A stretch of 64,000 nucleotides of DNA from Frigoribacterium faeni (lineage in GTDB: Bacteria > Actinomycetota > Actinomycetes > Actinomycetales > Microbacteriaceae). Positions 43,801-51,501 of the stretch are shown one piece after another. The stretch lies in the NCBI RefSeq assembly GCF_011761235.1, contig NZ_JAAOYW010000001.1, positions 1,054,781-1,118,780 on the forward strand, in the 5' to 3' direction. A model generated the notes under the pieces. That model was given only the letters and a program-made list of their open reading frames with translations, made no database searches and was not told the origin of the DNA. How positions within the stretch are numbered: the first letter of the stretch is position 1; every line of letters starts with the position of its first letter. The position numbers and the translations under genes are program-made.

Positions 43801-44139
43801 CTAGGGAGTCTGCGGGCCGGCCTCGGCCCACCATTCGGCGTACCGGGTGTTCTCCGCCATGCGGCGGGTCTCGTCGGGGGCGTCGTCGTCCCACCACACC
43901 GGTCCGCGTTCGCCCAGGGCCGTCTTCGCGGTGTCGACGCGGGCCCGGGCGGCCTCGCGGGCCTCGGGATCGTCGTCGGCGAGCGCGGTCTTCTTCGCGC
44001 GGCGCGCCTCCATCAGCTCGTGCACCAGCTCGGCCCGGCGCTCCTCGGGCAGCGACGGGTCGGTGCGCCGCCAGAGCCGCCCGCGGACGACGAGGTAGCG
44101 GCCGTCGGGGGTGACGAGGGGTGCGGATGCGTCGGCCAT
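43801..44139 (-). CDS. Conserved hypothetical protein, 112 aa
   Basis: A small charged protein with an N-terminal beta hairpin (LVTPDGRYLVVRGRLWRRTDPSLPEERRAELVHELMEARR) and a helical remainder rich in Asp/Glu/Arg, ending in TRYAEWWAEAGP. I recognise it as a frequent uncharacterised small protein beside other housekeeping genes, without known role. Start ATG 44139. The tandem array of repeat elements begins 26 bp upstream, in its promoter region. Confidence 0.7.
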   Translation of the reverse strand: MADASAPLVTPDGRYLVVRGRLWRRTDPSLPEERRAELVHELMEARRAKKTALADDDPEAREAARARVDTAKTALGERGPVWWDDDAPDETRRMAENTRYAEWWAEAGPQTP

Positions 44140-44164
44140 CGGGCCAGTCTGCCTCGTGCCCCGC

Positions 44165-44250
44165 GTCGAGGACTCAGGCGACGACGCCGCGCGCCTGCCC
44201 GGGCCCGGCCCGCGCCGCGCTGACGCGCCGCCGCCACCTGACTGCTCGAC
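44165..44250. repeat. 86-bp inverted-end element M
   Basis: Ends GTCGAGGACTCAGG (44165-44178) and CCTGACTGCTCGAC (44237-44250). Confidence 0.8.
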
Positions 44251-44308
44251 GCACGAGCGCCCGAGCGGCCGCGGCGCTCGGCGACCGCGGAGCGGGCGCC
44301 GCGAGCGC

Positions 44309-44397
44309 GTCGACGGATCAGGTCCGCGCGGGGCCCCCGGCCCCGCACCGACGCGGCCGAGCCGCACGTCCGCGACGCCCGCACCTGAGTCCTCGAC
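44309..44397. repeat. 89-bp inverted-end element N
   Basis: Ends GTCGACGGATCAGG (44309-44322) and CCTGAGTCCTCGAC (44384-44397). Confidence 0.8.
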
Positions 44398-44473
44398 ACC
44401 GCCGCGTCCCGCGGCGCACGACCGGCAAGCGGAGCGAGCGCCGCGCGGCGACCGCAGAGCGGGCGACGGGCGC

Positions 44474-44560
44474 GTCGACGGATCAGGTACGCGCGGCTCC
44501 GAGCCCCGCACCGGCGCGGCCGAGCCTCACGGCCGCGACGCCCACACCTGAGACCTCGAC
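44474..44560. repeat. 87-bp inverted-end element O
   Basis: Ends GTCGACGGATCAGG (44474-44487) and CCTGAGACCTCGAC (44547-44560). Confidence 0.8.
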
Positions 44561-44637
44561 GCCGTCGCGTCCCGCGGCGCGCGACCGGCGGGCGGCGGCA
44601 CGCGGCACGCGGCGACCGCGGAGCGGGCGACGGACGC

Positions 44638-44724
44638 GTCGACGAGTCAGGTACGCGCGGCTCCCGACCCCGCACCGACGCGGCCGCGCGGGACGGCCGC
44701 GACGCCCGCACCTGAGTCCTCGAC
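44638..44724. repeat. 87-bp inverted-end element P
   Basis: Ends GTCGACGAGTCAGG (44638-44651) and CCTGAGTCCTCGAC (44711-44724). Confidence 0.8.
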
Positions 44725-44790
44725 GCCGTCGCGCCGCGCGAGCGCCGGGTACCGAGCGCGCGCGCGACCGCGCCGCGCCAGCGGCCGCGC

Positions 44791-45999
44791 TCAGCGCCCC
44801 GTCGGCACGGCCCGCAGCTCGCGCTGCACCTGCAGCGCCAGCTCGCGCAGCAGCACCAGGTCGACGCTCTCGGCGCTGCGCGGCTCGGCGTCGACCACGC
44901 AGAGCGCGCCGATGCGCACGCCGTCCGGGCTCTCGACGGGGTGCCCGGCGTAGAACCGCACGCTCGGGTGCGAGACGAAGCGGTCGTCGCGCCAGGCGTC
45001 GGGCACGACCATGGGGGCGCCGCTGCGCACGGTCTGCGAGCAGAACGACGTCGCGATCGGCACCTCCACCTGCGACGACCCCGCGACGGACTTGTTCCAG
45101 TGCCGTCCGTCGTCGATGAGCGAGAACGCCGCGCCCTGGGCCCCGAGCAGCACGCGCGCCCGCTCGACGATGTCGTCGAACCGCTTCTCGGCGGGGGTGT
45201 CGAGCAGGCCGAGCGCCCGCACGGCGGCGATGCGGCGCTCGTCGGTCTGGGGCGCCTCCCGGGCGCGCCGGGCGGTGCTGCCCGCCGCCAGGGCGACGTC
45301 GACGAGCGGCGCCAGCACGTCGGCGAGCACGGCGGCCCAGGCCGCGTACGGCACGGAGGCGCGGGGCGGCTCGCCGACGCCCTCGGGCGCGGCGGCGGGC
45401 GGGGGCGGCGAGACGACGCGCACCCGGGCCCGCGGGGCGCAGACGGCCTCGGTCAGCGCGTTGAGCGACCGGGCGTGCCGGTCGACGACGCCGCCGCAGC
45501 GCATCGTGAACTTGGGGATCGAGCTCGGCGGCTGGATGCCCGTGACGACGATCTCGCAGAACGGGTCGACCGCCTCCTCGAGGGCGTCGAGCAGGGCCGT
45601 GAGCCCGGCCGACCAGCGCGCCCGCGACACGAGCCGCAGGGCGTCGCTCGCGCCGAGCACGACGACCACGGCGTCGAGGCCGGCGAGGTCGTGACCGTCC
45701 AGCAAGGAGGCGGCGGTCGCGACGGTCACGTCGGGGTCGGCCAGTGCCGTGACGTCGGCGCCGCGCCCGGTGCGGGCCGACAGGGCACGCGCCAGGGTGC
45801 CCGGCAGCGCGAGGTCGTGGCTGCGCACGCCCCAGCCCACGGCCGGTCCGTTGCCGAGCACGAGCACGCGGTCCGGGTCGGTGCCGGCGGCGTGGCCAAC
45901 GGGGTGGTCGTCGGGGCGGGGCGTCGACAGCAGCTCGTCGACGACCCGGTAGCGCGCGCGCACCCACGCCCGGACGAGCGGCAGGGGCAGACGAGGCAT
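44791..45999 (-). CDS. SGNH-hydrolase-like domain fused to a GAF domain
   Basis: In 402 residues: an N-terminal SGNH/GDSL-like Rossmann domain (VLVLGNGPAVGWGV, VVVVLGASDALRLV) and a C-terminal GAF domain from about residue 260 (LLDTPAEKRFDDIVERARVLLGAQGAAFSLID, SFCSQTVRSGAPMVVPDAWRDDRF, GVRIGALCVVD). The usual catalytic Ser after GD is not present (GNGPAVG), so hydrolase activity is doubtful. The GAF part resembles sensor domains of signalling proteins. No output domain is fused. It is probably an intracellular sensor or ligand-binding protein. Confidence 0.8.
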   Translation of the reverse strand: MPRLPLPLVRAWVRARYRVVDELLSTPRPDDHPVGHAAGTDPDRVLVLGNGPAVGWGVRSHDLALPGTLARALSARTGRGADVTALADPDVTVATAASLLDGHDLAGLDAVVVVLGASDALRLVSRARWSAGLTALLDALEEAVDPFCEIVVTGIQPPSSIPKFTMRCGGVVDRHARSLNALTEAVCAPRARVRVVSPPPPAAAPEGVGEPPRASVPYAAWAAVLADVLAPLVDVALAAGSTARRAREAPQTDERRIAAVRALGLLDTPAEKRFDDIVERARVLLGAQGAAFSLIDDGRHWNKSVAGSSQVEVPIATSFCSQTVRSGAPMVVPDAWRDDRFVSHPSVRFYAGHPVESPDGVRIGALCVVDAEPRSAESVDLVLLRELALQVQRELRAVPTGR

Positions 46000-46089
46000 G
46001 CAGGGGCTCCGACCCGGATCACGGGGTGGTCGAGGGGGAACCGGGCGGGGGCGTCCGGACGGGTACGTCGAGGATGCCCGCGACCGGCC

Positions 46090-46107
46090 GCGGGGGCAAG
46101 CCCCCGC
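46090..46107 (-). terminator. Short hairpin downstream of the hypothetical gene
   Basis: GCGGGGGC and GCCCCCGC flank AA, 18 bp after the stop of the gene at 46125-46763. The loop is too small for an ordinary terminator, so this is tentative. Confidence 0.4.
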
Positions 46108-46124
46108 ACGGGGGAAGGACGACC

Positions 46125-46763
46125 CTAGGAGGCGGTCGGGGCCCCGCTGCCGCCCGACGCCTCGCGCGGGCGCGACGCCGCGCGTTCCCCGAGCGCCGCC
46201 AGGTCGTCGCCCAGCCCGGCCAGCCGCTCGTCGCGTGCCTCCGCGTAGGCGGCGTCGACGACGACCGCGGCCGCCCGGACCCGCGAGACCACGGCGTCGC
46301 CCACGTCGCCCCAGGCGCGGGCGACCGCGGCCTGGACGATGTCGTCGACGTACTCGTCGTCGTCCCGCAGGGCGTCGAGGCGATCGGCCACGGCGACGTA
46401 GGTCTTCTCGCGGAACCACAGCGTCTCGTCGTCGCCCTTGCGGTAGTCGTGCTGGTGCCGCGACCGGCCCTTCGACCTCAGGGCCTTCGCCCGCGCGGCC
46501 CCGATGCGGGTGTTCTGGTAGCGCTGCTCCTCGGCGAGCCGGTGCAGGGTGCGGCGCACCGAGGCGGCGGTCTCGTCGTGGTCGAAGACGTCGTCGTCGC
46601 GCAGGGCCCTGACCACGATGCGGTTCGCGACGGACACGACGGCGGCGGCACGGGCGATGAGCAGGCCCTCGCCGGTCGCGCGCTCGAGGGCCGCCGGGTC
46701 GACGGGCGCCGGGTCGGCGGAGGAGCCGGGCCCGCCGCCGCCGCGCGTGCTCCGCCACCTCAC
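46125..46763 (-). CDS. Hypothetical protein, 212 aa, helical
   Basis: A mostly helical, charged protein with no signal peptide or membrane segment. Distinct stretches are LLIARAAAVVSVANRIVVRAL, RHQHDYRKGDDETLWFREKTYVAVADRLDAL and DDIVQAAVARAWGDVGDAVVSRV. I do not recognise the family. The first 15 residues (Arg/Gly-rich) may not be translated. It lies upstream of the SGNH-GAF gene on the same strand, 125 bp apart with a small hairpin between. Confidence 0.6.
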   Translation of the reverse strand: MRWRSTRGGGGPGSSADPAPVDPAALERATGEGLLIARAAAVVSVANRIVVRALRDDDVFDHDETAASVRRTLHRLAEEQRYQNTRIGAARAKALRSKGRSRHQHDYRKGDDETLWFREKTYVAVADRLDALRDDDEYVDDIVQAAVARAWGDVGDAVVSRVRAAAVVVDAAYAEARDERLAGLGDDLAALGERAASRPREASGGSGAPTAS

Positions 46764-46843
46764 GGTGCCTCCCCCGCTGCTGCCGCTGCCATGGCGTCGC
46801 TCCTCGTCCCGGGCCGTCCTGACACGGCGCTCCCCCGATTAAA

Positions 46844-46890
46844 GACCCGGTGCCGGGACCGCGCCGGGCCGGCGGTCCCGGCACCGGGTC
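46844..46890 (-). terminator. Terminator of the PfpI-like gene
   Basis: Perfect 18-bp arms GACCCGGTGCCGGGACCG (46844-46861) and its complement (46873-46890) flank an 11-nt loop, 20 bp after the stop at 46910. An A-rich tract follows on the plus strand, which would give U's in neither direction cleanly. Confidence 0.7.
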
Positions 46891-46909
46891 GTGCCCGAGG
46901 CGGGGAGGG

Positions 46910-47488
46910 TCAGCCCTGGCTGTCGCCCGCGGTCGAGAGGGCGTCGCGGATGCCGCCGACGAAGTCGTCGAGGTCGTCGGGGTCGCGCGAGGTGACGAGG
47001 GTGAAGCCGCCCTCGACGTCGGTGACGACCGAGCGGTCCACCCACGAGCCGCCCGCGTTCGAGGCGTCCGTCTTGAGGGAGGCGAACGAGGTGAGCTCCT
47101 TGCCCTTCAGCAGGTCCGCCTCCACCAGGAGCCAGGGCCCGTGGCAGATCGCGGCGACGGGGCTGCCGGCCGACGCGAACGCCTTGACCAGCGAGACGGC
47201 CGTCGCGTCCTGGCGGATCGTGTCGGCGTTGATGGTGCCGCCGGGCACGAGCAGCAGGTCGAAGTCGGCGGCGTCGACCTCGTCGATGGTGGTGTCGGGA
47301 CGGACGGTCTCGCCCGGGTCCTTGTCGCCGACCAGGGTCTGGATCGGCTCGGTCGACTGGGCGGCGACGACGACGGTGGCGCCGCTGTCGCGCAGGGCAC
47401 GGACGGGCACGACGAGCTCGTCCTGCTCGACGCCGTAGTTGGTGACGACCGCGAGCACGCGGCGTCCGGTCAGATCGGTGGTGGCCAT
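46910..47488 (-). CDS. DJ-1/PfpI family protein (type 1 glutamine amidotransferase-like)
   Basis: The 192-residue protein has the PfpI/YhbO fold with nucleophile elbow AAICHGPWLLVEADLLKGKELTSF (Cys near residue 113), LLVPGGTINADTIRQD and the C-terminal GGSWVDRSVVTDVEGGFTLVTSRDPDDLDDF. Family members are stress proteins with proposed protease, glyoxalase or deglycase activity. The nucleophile Cys-His pair is intact. It is monocistronic, ending in a strong terminator. Confidence 0.92.
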   Translation of the reverse strand: MATTDLTGRRVLAVVTNYGVEQDELVVPVRALRDSGATVVVAAQSTEPIQTLVGDKDPGETVRPDTTIDEVDAADFDLLLVPGGTINADTIRQDATAVSLVKAFASAGSPVAAICHGPWLLVEADLLKGKELTSFASLKTDASNAGGSWVDRSVVTDVEGGFTLVTSRDPDDLDDFVGGIRDALSTAGDSQG

Positions 47489-47638
47489 GGGGCTCTCCTC
47501 CTCCGGGCCCGCGGTGCGGGCCGATCGATGTCGAGACCCGGTCTACGCCTCGCCCCTGGAGGCACTCTCGGCCAGGTGTCCCCCGGCCGCCGGCCGCGCC
47601 CACCGGCCCCGCACGGACCCGGTCGTCGGCCCCGCCGC

Positions 47639-48601
47639 TCAGCGGGCGAGCAGCGCCCGCGCGGTGCCCTCGTCGAGGATCAGGTCGGTCGCGAGCCCCG
47701 CGGCCAGGGCGCCGCGCACCCCGGCGACCTTCGCCTCGCCGGCGACCACGCAGACCCTTCGCGGCGCACGGCGGATCGTCTCGAGGTCGGGCCCGGTGCC
47801 CCGGGCGTTCATCGCGATGTCGGCCGACGAGCCGTCCTCGCGGTAGAAGACGGTCGCCACGTCGCCGACGACCCCGTCGCGGTCGAGGCTCACCTGGTCG
47901 CTCTTCTCGAGGTAGCCGCCCGACCACACGTGGCTGGGCACCCGGGCGTCGCGCGAGCCGACGCCGAACACGACGAGGTCCATCGACGACTGCAGCTCGA
48001 GCACGCGCTTGGTGCTGCTCTCGCGCCACAGCGCCCGCTTCGTCGCCGGGTCGTCGAAGAACGCCGGCACGGGGAACTGCTGCACCGCGGCCGAGTAGGC
48101 GGCCCCGAACCGCCGCAGGATCTCGCTCGCGTACTCGATGCCCGTGGTGCGCGTGTTGGCGGCGCCGTTGAGCTGCACGACGACCGAGTTGTGCGTCGCC
48201 CGGGGCACGAGCGACCGGCTGACGGCGCTCAGGGTCGCGCCCCACGCCACGCCGATCACCATGTTCGAGTCGACGTAGGGCGTGATGGTGCGCGCCGCCG
48301 AGAGCGCCACGCGCTCGAGCCGGTCGACGTCGCTGATCTGGTCGGGCACCGGCACGACGTGCGCGACGACGCCGAAGCGGTCGTGCAGGGCGGCCGCCGA
48401 CCGCGTCGCCTGGTCGAGGGGCGACTTGATCTGGATCTCGACGAGGCCCGTCTCGCGGGCGGCCTTGAGGAGGCGGGACACCGACGATCGGGACGTGTTC
48501 AGCTCGGAGGCGATCGCCTCCATCGTCAGGTCCTGCATGTAGTACAGGTGCGCCGCCCGCAGGGCGTCGTGGGTCTTCTCGGACGTCGTCGTCTCGGCCA
48601 T
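47639..48601 (-). CDS. SorC/DeoR-type sugar-binding transcriptional regulator
   Basis: The 320-residue protein has an N-terminal HTH (YYMQDLTMEAIASELNTSRSSVSRLLKAARETGLVEIQI) and a C-terminal sugar-phosphate-binding domain (GVAWGATLSAVSR, VVQLNGAANT, SMDLVVFGVGSRD, VCVVAGEAKVAGVRGAL). It is divergent from glpD with a palindrome between them, so it probably controls glycerol phosphate oxidation and itself in response to a phosphorylated three-carbon or sugar metabolite. Confidence 0.9.
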   Translation of the reverse strand: MAETTTSEKTHDALRAAHLYYMQDLTMEAIASELNTSRSSVSRLLKAARETGLVEIQIKSPLDQATRSAAALHDRFGVVAHVVPVPDQISDVDRLERVALSAARTITPYVDSNMVIGVAWGATLSAVSRSLVPRATHNSVVVQLNGAANTRTTGIEYASEILRRFGAAYSAAVQQFPVPAFFDDPATKRALWRESSTKRVLELQSSMDLVVFGVGSRDARVPSHVWSGGYLEKSDQVSLDRDGVVGDVATVFYREDGSSADIAMNARGTGPDLETIRRAPRRVCVVAGEAKVAGVRGALAAGLATDLILDEGTARALLAR

Positions 48602-48613
48602 CCGGCACCTCCG

Positions 48614-48627
48614 TGCACATCTGTGCA
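48614..48627. promoter_or_regulatory. Operator candidate between the SorC gene and glpD
   Basis: TGCACATCTGTGCA (TGCACA, 2 bp, TGTGCA) lies 13 bp before the regulator start. A related half-site TTGCAC follows at 48634-48639, in the 134-bp divergent region. Confidence 0.55.
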
Positions 48628-48735
48628 GATACGTTGCACCCTCGTCGGGAGGGGTCGATCATGGATGTTACCGGCCCGAGCACCCGGCGCACCTCCCCAC
48701 CGCTCGTCGAAACGCAACGGGAAAGAAGCTCCACT

Positions 48736-50493
48736 GTGACCGAGTCGAAGAAGACAGGGACGATGCGCGCCAACGTGTCACGCATCGCCGACCGCCCCCA
48801 CGCCCAGGTGCTGATCGTCGGAGGGGGCATCAACGGCATCGCCACGTTCCGCGACCTCGCCCTCCAGGGCGTCGACGTCGTCCTGGTCGAGCGCGCCGAC
48901 TACGCCTCGGGCGCCTCCGCGGCCTCGTCGCACATGATCCACGGCGGCATCCGCTACCTCGAGAACGGCGAGTTCCGCCTCGTCCGCGAGAGCGTGGAGG
49001 AGCGCAACGGCCTCCTCAAGATCGCCCCCCACTACGTCAAGCCGCTGCAGACGACGATGCCGATCTTCTCGACGTTCTCGGGCATCCTCAACGCCCCGCT
49101 GCGCATGCTCACGCACAAGCAGCGCAGCACGAAGGAGCGCGGCGCGCTGCTCATCAAGGTCGGCATGACCATGTACGACTCGTTCTCGCGCGACGGCGGC
49201 TCGGTGCCCCGGCACCGGTTCCTCGGCCGCAAGGCCGCGTTGGCCGAGATGCCCCGCCTGAACAAGGACCTCAAGTACACCGGCACCTACTACGACGCAT
49301 CGGTGCACGAGCCCGAGCGCCTCGCGCTCGACGTGCTCAAGGACGGCCTCGCCGCCGGCGACAACGCCCGCAGCGCGAACTACCTCGAGGCCGCCGGCAC
49401 CGCCGACGGCGGCGTGGTGCTGCGCGACGTCGTCTCGGGCGCCGAGTTCACCGTCACGGCCGACGTCGTGGTCAACGCCTCCGGCCCCTGGACCGACCTC
49501 ACGAACGCGGCGCTCGGCACCGAGTCGCAGTACATGGGCGGCACCAAGGGCTCGCACATCGTCGTCGACAGCCCCGAGCTGCTCGAGGCGACCAACGGCC
49601 GTGAGATTTTCTTCGAGAACGACGACGGACGCATCGTGCTCATCTACCCGCTGAAGGGCCGCGTGCTGATCGGCACGACCGACCTCGAGGCGGACATGAG
49701 CGAGCCCGCGATCTGCACCGAGGAGGAGGTGGACTACTTCTTCGACCTGGTGAAGCACGTCTACCCCGACATCGAGATCACGCGCGACCACATCGTGTAC
49801 CGCTACTCGGGCGTGCGCCCGCTGCCGAAGCACGACGACCTCGCCGCCGGCTTCGTGTCGCGCGACTACCGCATCGTCGAGACCGAGATCGCCGAGCTGC
49901 CCACGACGAAGGTGCTGAGCCTCGTCGGCGGCAAGTGGACGACGTTCCGCGCCCTCTCCGCGCACCTCTCGACCGAGGCGACCACCCGCCTCGGCGTGAC
50001 GCGCACGGTCGACACCGCGGGCATGCCCATCGGCGGCGGCAAGGACTTCCCGACCACCGACGCGGCCCGCACCACCTGGGTCGCGGCGCACGCCGACGGC
50101 CTGAGCAGCGAGCACGTCGACCGCCTGCTGACGCGCTACGGCACCCGTGCCGCCAGCGTCATCGAGGTGCTGCTCGACCAGCCCTCCGAGCCGCTCGCGA
50201 GCGACCCGGGCCTGACGACGGCCGAGATCGCCTACTTCGCCGAGCACGAGGACGCGGTGCACCTCGCCGACGTCGTGCTGCGCCGCACGAACCTCGCGTT
50301 CGTGGGCGGGGTGACGATCGAGCTGCTGAGCGAGATCGCCGACGTGCTCGCCTCGTCGCTCGGCTGGACCGCCGACGAGCGCGAGGCCGAGATCGAGGCG
50401 ACCCTCGACGTGCTGCGCACGTCGCACGGCGTCGAGGTCTCGTCGCAGCACGTGCCGAGCGGCACGCCCGCCGTGGGGACCCCCGCCGCGTAG
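48736..50493 (+). CDS. glpD: Aerobic glycerol-3-phosphate dehydrogenase
   Basis: The 585-residue flavoprotein has the dinucleotide fold VLIVGGGINGIATFRDLALQG near residue 22, SHMIHGGIRYLENGEFRLVRES, FENDDGRIVLIYPLKGRVLIGTTD and the C-terminal DAO_C domain (YGTRAASVIEVLL, TNLAFVGG). It oxidises glycerol 3-phosphate to DHAP and passes electrons to the quinone pool at the membrane. GTG 48736 after GGGAAAGAAG is chosen; an earlier in-frame ATG at 48613 would lie over the operator. Control by the divergent SorC regulator is likely. Confidence 0.95.
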   Translation: MTESKKTGTMRANVSRIADRPHAQVLIVGGGINGIATFRDLALQGVDVVLVERADYASGASAASSHMIHGGIRYLENGEFRLVRESVEERNGLLKIAPHYVKPLQTTMPIFSTFSGILNAPLRMLTHKQRSTKERGALLIKVGMTMYDSFSRDGGSVPRHRFLGRKAALAEMPRLNKDLKYTGTYYDASVHEPERLALDVLKDGLAAGDNARSANYLEAAGTADGGVVLRDVVSGAEFTVTADVVVNASGPWTDLTNAALGTESQYMGGTKGSHIVVDSPELLEATNGREIFFENDDGRIVLIYPLKGRVLIGTTDLEADMSEPAICTEEEVDYFFDLVKHVYPDIEITRDHIVYRYSGVRPLPKHDDLAAGFVSRDYRIVETEIAELPTTKVLSLVGGKWTTFRALSAHLSTEATTRLGVTRTVDTAGMPIGGGKDFPTTDAARTTWVAAHADGLSSEHVDRLLTRYGTRAASVIEVLLDQPSEPLASDPGLTTAEIAYFAEHEDAVHLADVVLRRTNLAFVGGVTIELLSEIADVLASSLGWTADEREAEIEATLDVLRTSHGVEVSSQHVPSGTPAVGTPAA

Positions 50494-50543
50494 GAGGCGC
50501 CTCCCGGCCCTCCCGCCCGCGTCGCGTCCCCGAGGGGGCCCGT

Positions 50544-50598
50544 CGCACGACCGCACCGGACCCGCCCGCCCCGCCAGGGGCAGGGCGGGTCTCGTGCG
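50544..50598 (+). terminator. Terminator of glpD
   Basis: The inner stem GACCCGCCC (50559-50567) to GGGCGGGTC (50583-50591) contains a further GCCCC/GGGGC stem. The outer CGCACGA (50544-50550) pairs with TCGTGCG (50592-50598). Confidence 0.7.
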
Positions 50599-50641
50599 TC
50601 CGCGGGCGCGCCTGCCCGCGTCGCCCGGCACCTGCATTCCA

Positions 50642-50661
50642 GAACATCACTTCCAGTGTTC
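50642..50661. promoter_or_regulatory. Inverted repeat ahead of the GntR gene
   Basis: GAACATCACTTCCAGTGTTC has outer GAACA/TGTTC arms and inner CAC/GTG arms, in an unusually AT-rich stretch (50636-50700). A related GGAACA occurs at 50675-50680. It may be an autoregulatory operator. Confidence 0.45.
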
Positions 50662-50741
50662 CACGTACTTCATCAGGAACAGTCCGTTATCGTGGTCGAT
50701 CACCCGTGCCTCCCCCCAGACCACGACGAACGGAGCCGCCC

Positions 50742-51488
50742 TTGCCCGTCCCCACCCCCGCGTCCCCGCCGCCCACCGAACGCCGGCTGCTGCGCGACAC
50801 CGTCCGTGCGCGCATCCGCGAGGCGATCCTCGACGGCACCCTCGAGCCCGGCGAGCGGCTGCACGACGACGAGCTCGTGGCCTGGCTGCAGGTGTCCCGC
50901 ACGCCGATCCGCGAGGCGCTGAGCGACCTCGTCCGGGCCGGGCTGGTCGAGATGGCCCCGAACCGCTGGACGCGGGTGGCGACCCCCGACCCGAGCCAGG
51001 CCGTCGAGGCCGTGCAGACGCTCGGCGTGCTGTTCGGCGGGGCGGTGCGCCTCGCCGTCCCGCGCCTCCCCGCCCTCGTCGTCCGGCAGGTCACGACGGC
51101 GATCGACACCTGCGTCGACGACGTCGCCCGCGAGGACGGCCCCGCGCTGAACGAGCACGCCATCGCGCTGTTCGACACGTACGTCGAGCACTGCGGCAAC
51201 ATCGCCCTGCAGCGGGTCTGCCGCGACGTCACCGACGGGCTGGCCTACGCCCTGCGCGTGCCCGACATCGTGCAGCTGCTCGCCTGGGACGACATGGCCG
51301 ACTCGCTCACGGCCCTGCGCGCCGCGACCCTCGACCGCGACCCGATCGGCGCCGAGCTCGCGGCCGAGGCCCTGCACCAGCTGCCGGGCGCCCGCCCGGC
51401 CTCCTCCGAGGCGGGGGCCGCGTCGGCGGACGAGGCGACCGACCCGATCAGGGCGACCGGCTCGACCAGGGCGACACGCGCCTCCTGA
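50742..51488 (+). CDS. GntR-family transcriptional regulator (FadR/FCD-like)
   Basis: The 248-residue protein has an N-terminal GntR winged helix (TVRARIREAILDGTLEPGERLHDDELVAWLQVSRTPIREALSDLVRAGLVE) and a helical FCD-like C-terminal domain. I prefer the TTG at 50742, with GGAG seven bases upstream; an in-frame GTG at 50706 adds a Pro/Arg-rich stretch. The C-terminal 30 residues are low-complexity. Inverted repeats at 50642-50661 could be its own operator. The ligand and targets are unknown. The stop is 13 bp from the convergent CBS-protein stop. Confidence 0.82.
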   Translation: MPVPTPASPPPTERRLLRDTVRARIREAILDGTLEPGERLHDDELVAWLQVSRTPIREALSDLVRAGLVEMAPNRWTRVATPDPSQAVEAVQTLGVLFGGAVRLAVPRLPALVVRQVTTAIDTCVDDVAREDGPALNEHAIALFDTYVEHCGNIALQRVCRDVTDGLAYALRVPDIVQLLAWDDMADSLTALRAATLDRDPIGAELAAEALHQLPGARPASSEAGAASADEATDPIRATGSTRATRAS

Positions 51489-51501
51489 GCCCGGCCGTGC
51501 C

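Larger units (their letters stand above)
44140..44790. repeat. Gene-free tandem array of elements M, N, O and P
   Basis: 650 bp without a supported gene. N, O and P, together with their spacers, form imperfect tandem units of about 164-165 bp (starts 44309, 44474, 44638). Interiors share GCACCGACGCGGCCG-like cores, and spacers share GGCGACCGCGGAGCGGGCG. M (44165) shares the spacer but not the interior. Confidence 0.75.

Noticed and set aside
44165-44724. CRISPR-like array
   Set aside because: Repeat ends are inverted within each unit, the spacing is irregular, and no cas genes are present. The units are inverted-end elements in tandem.
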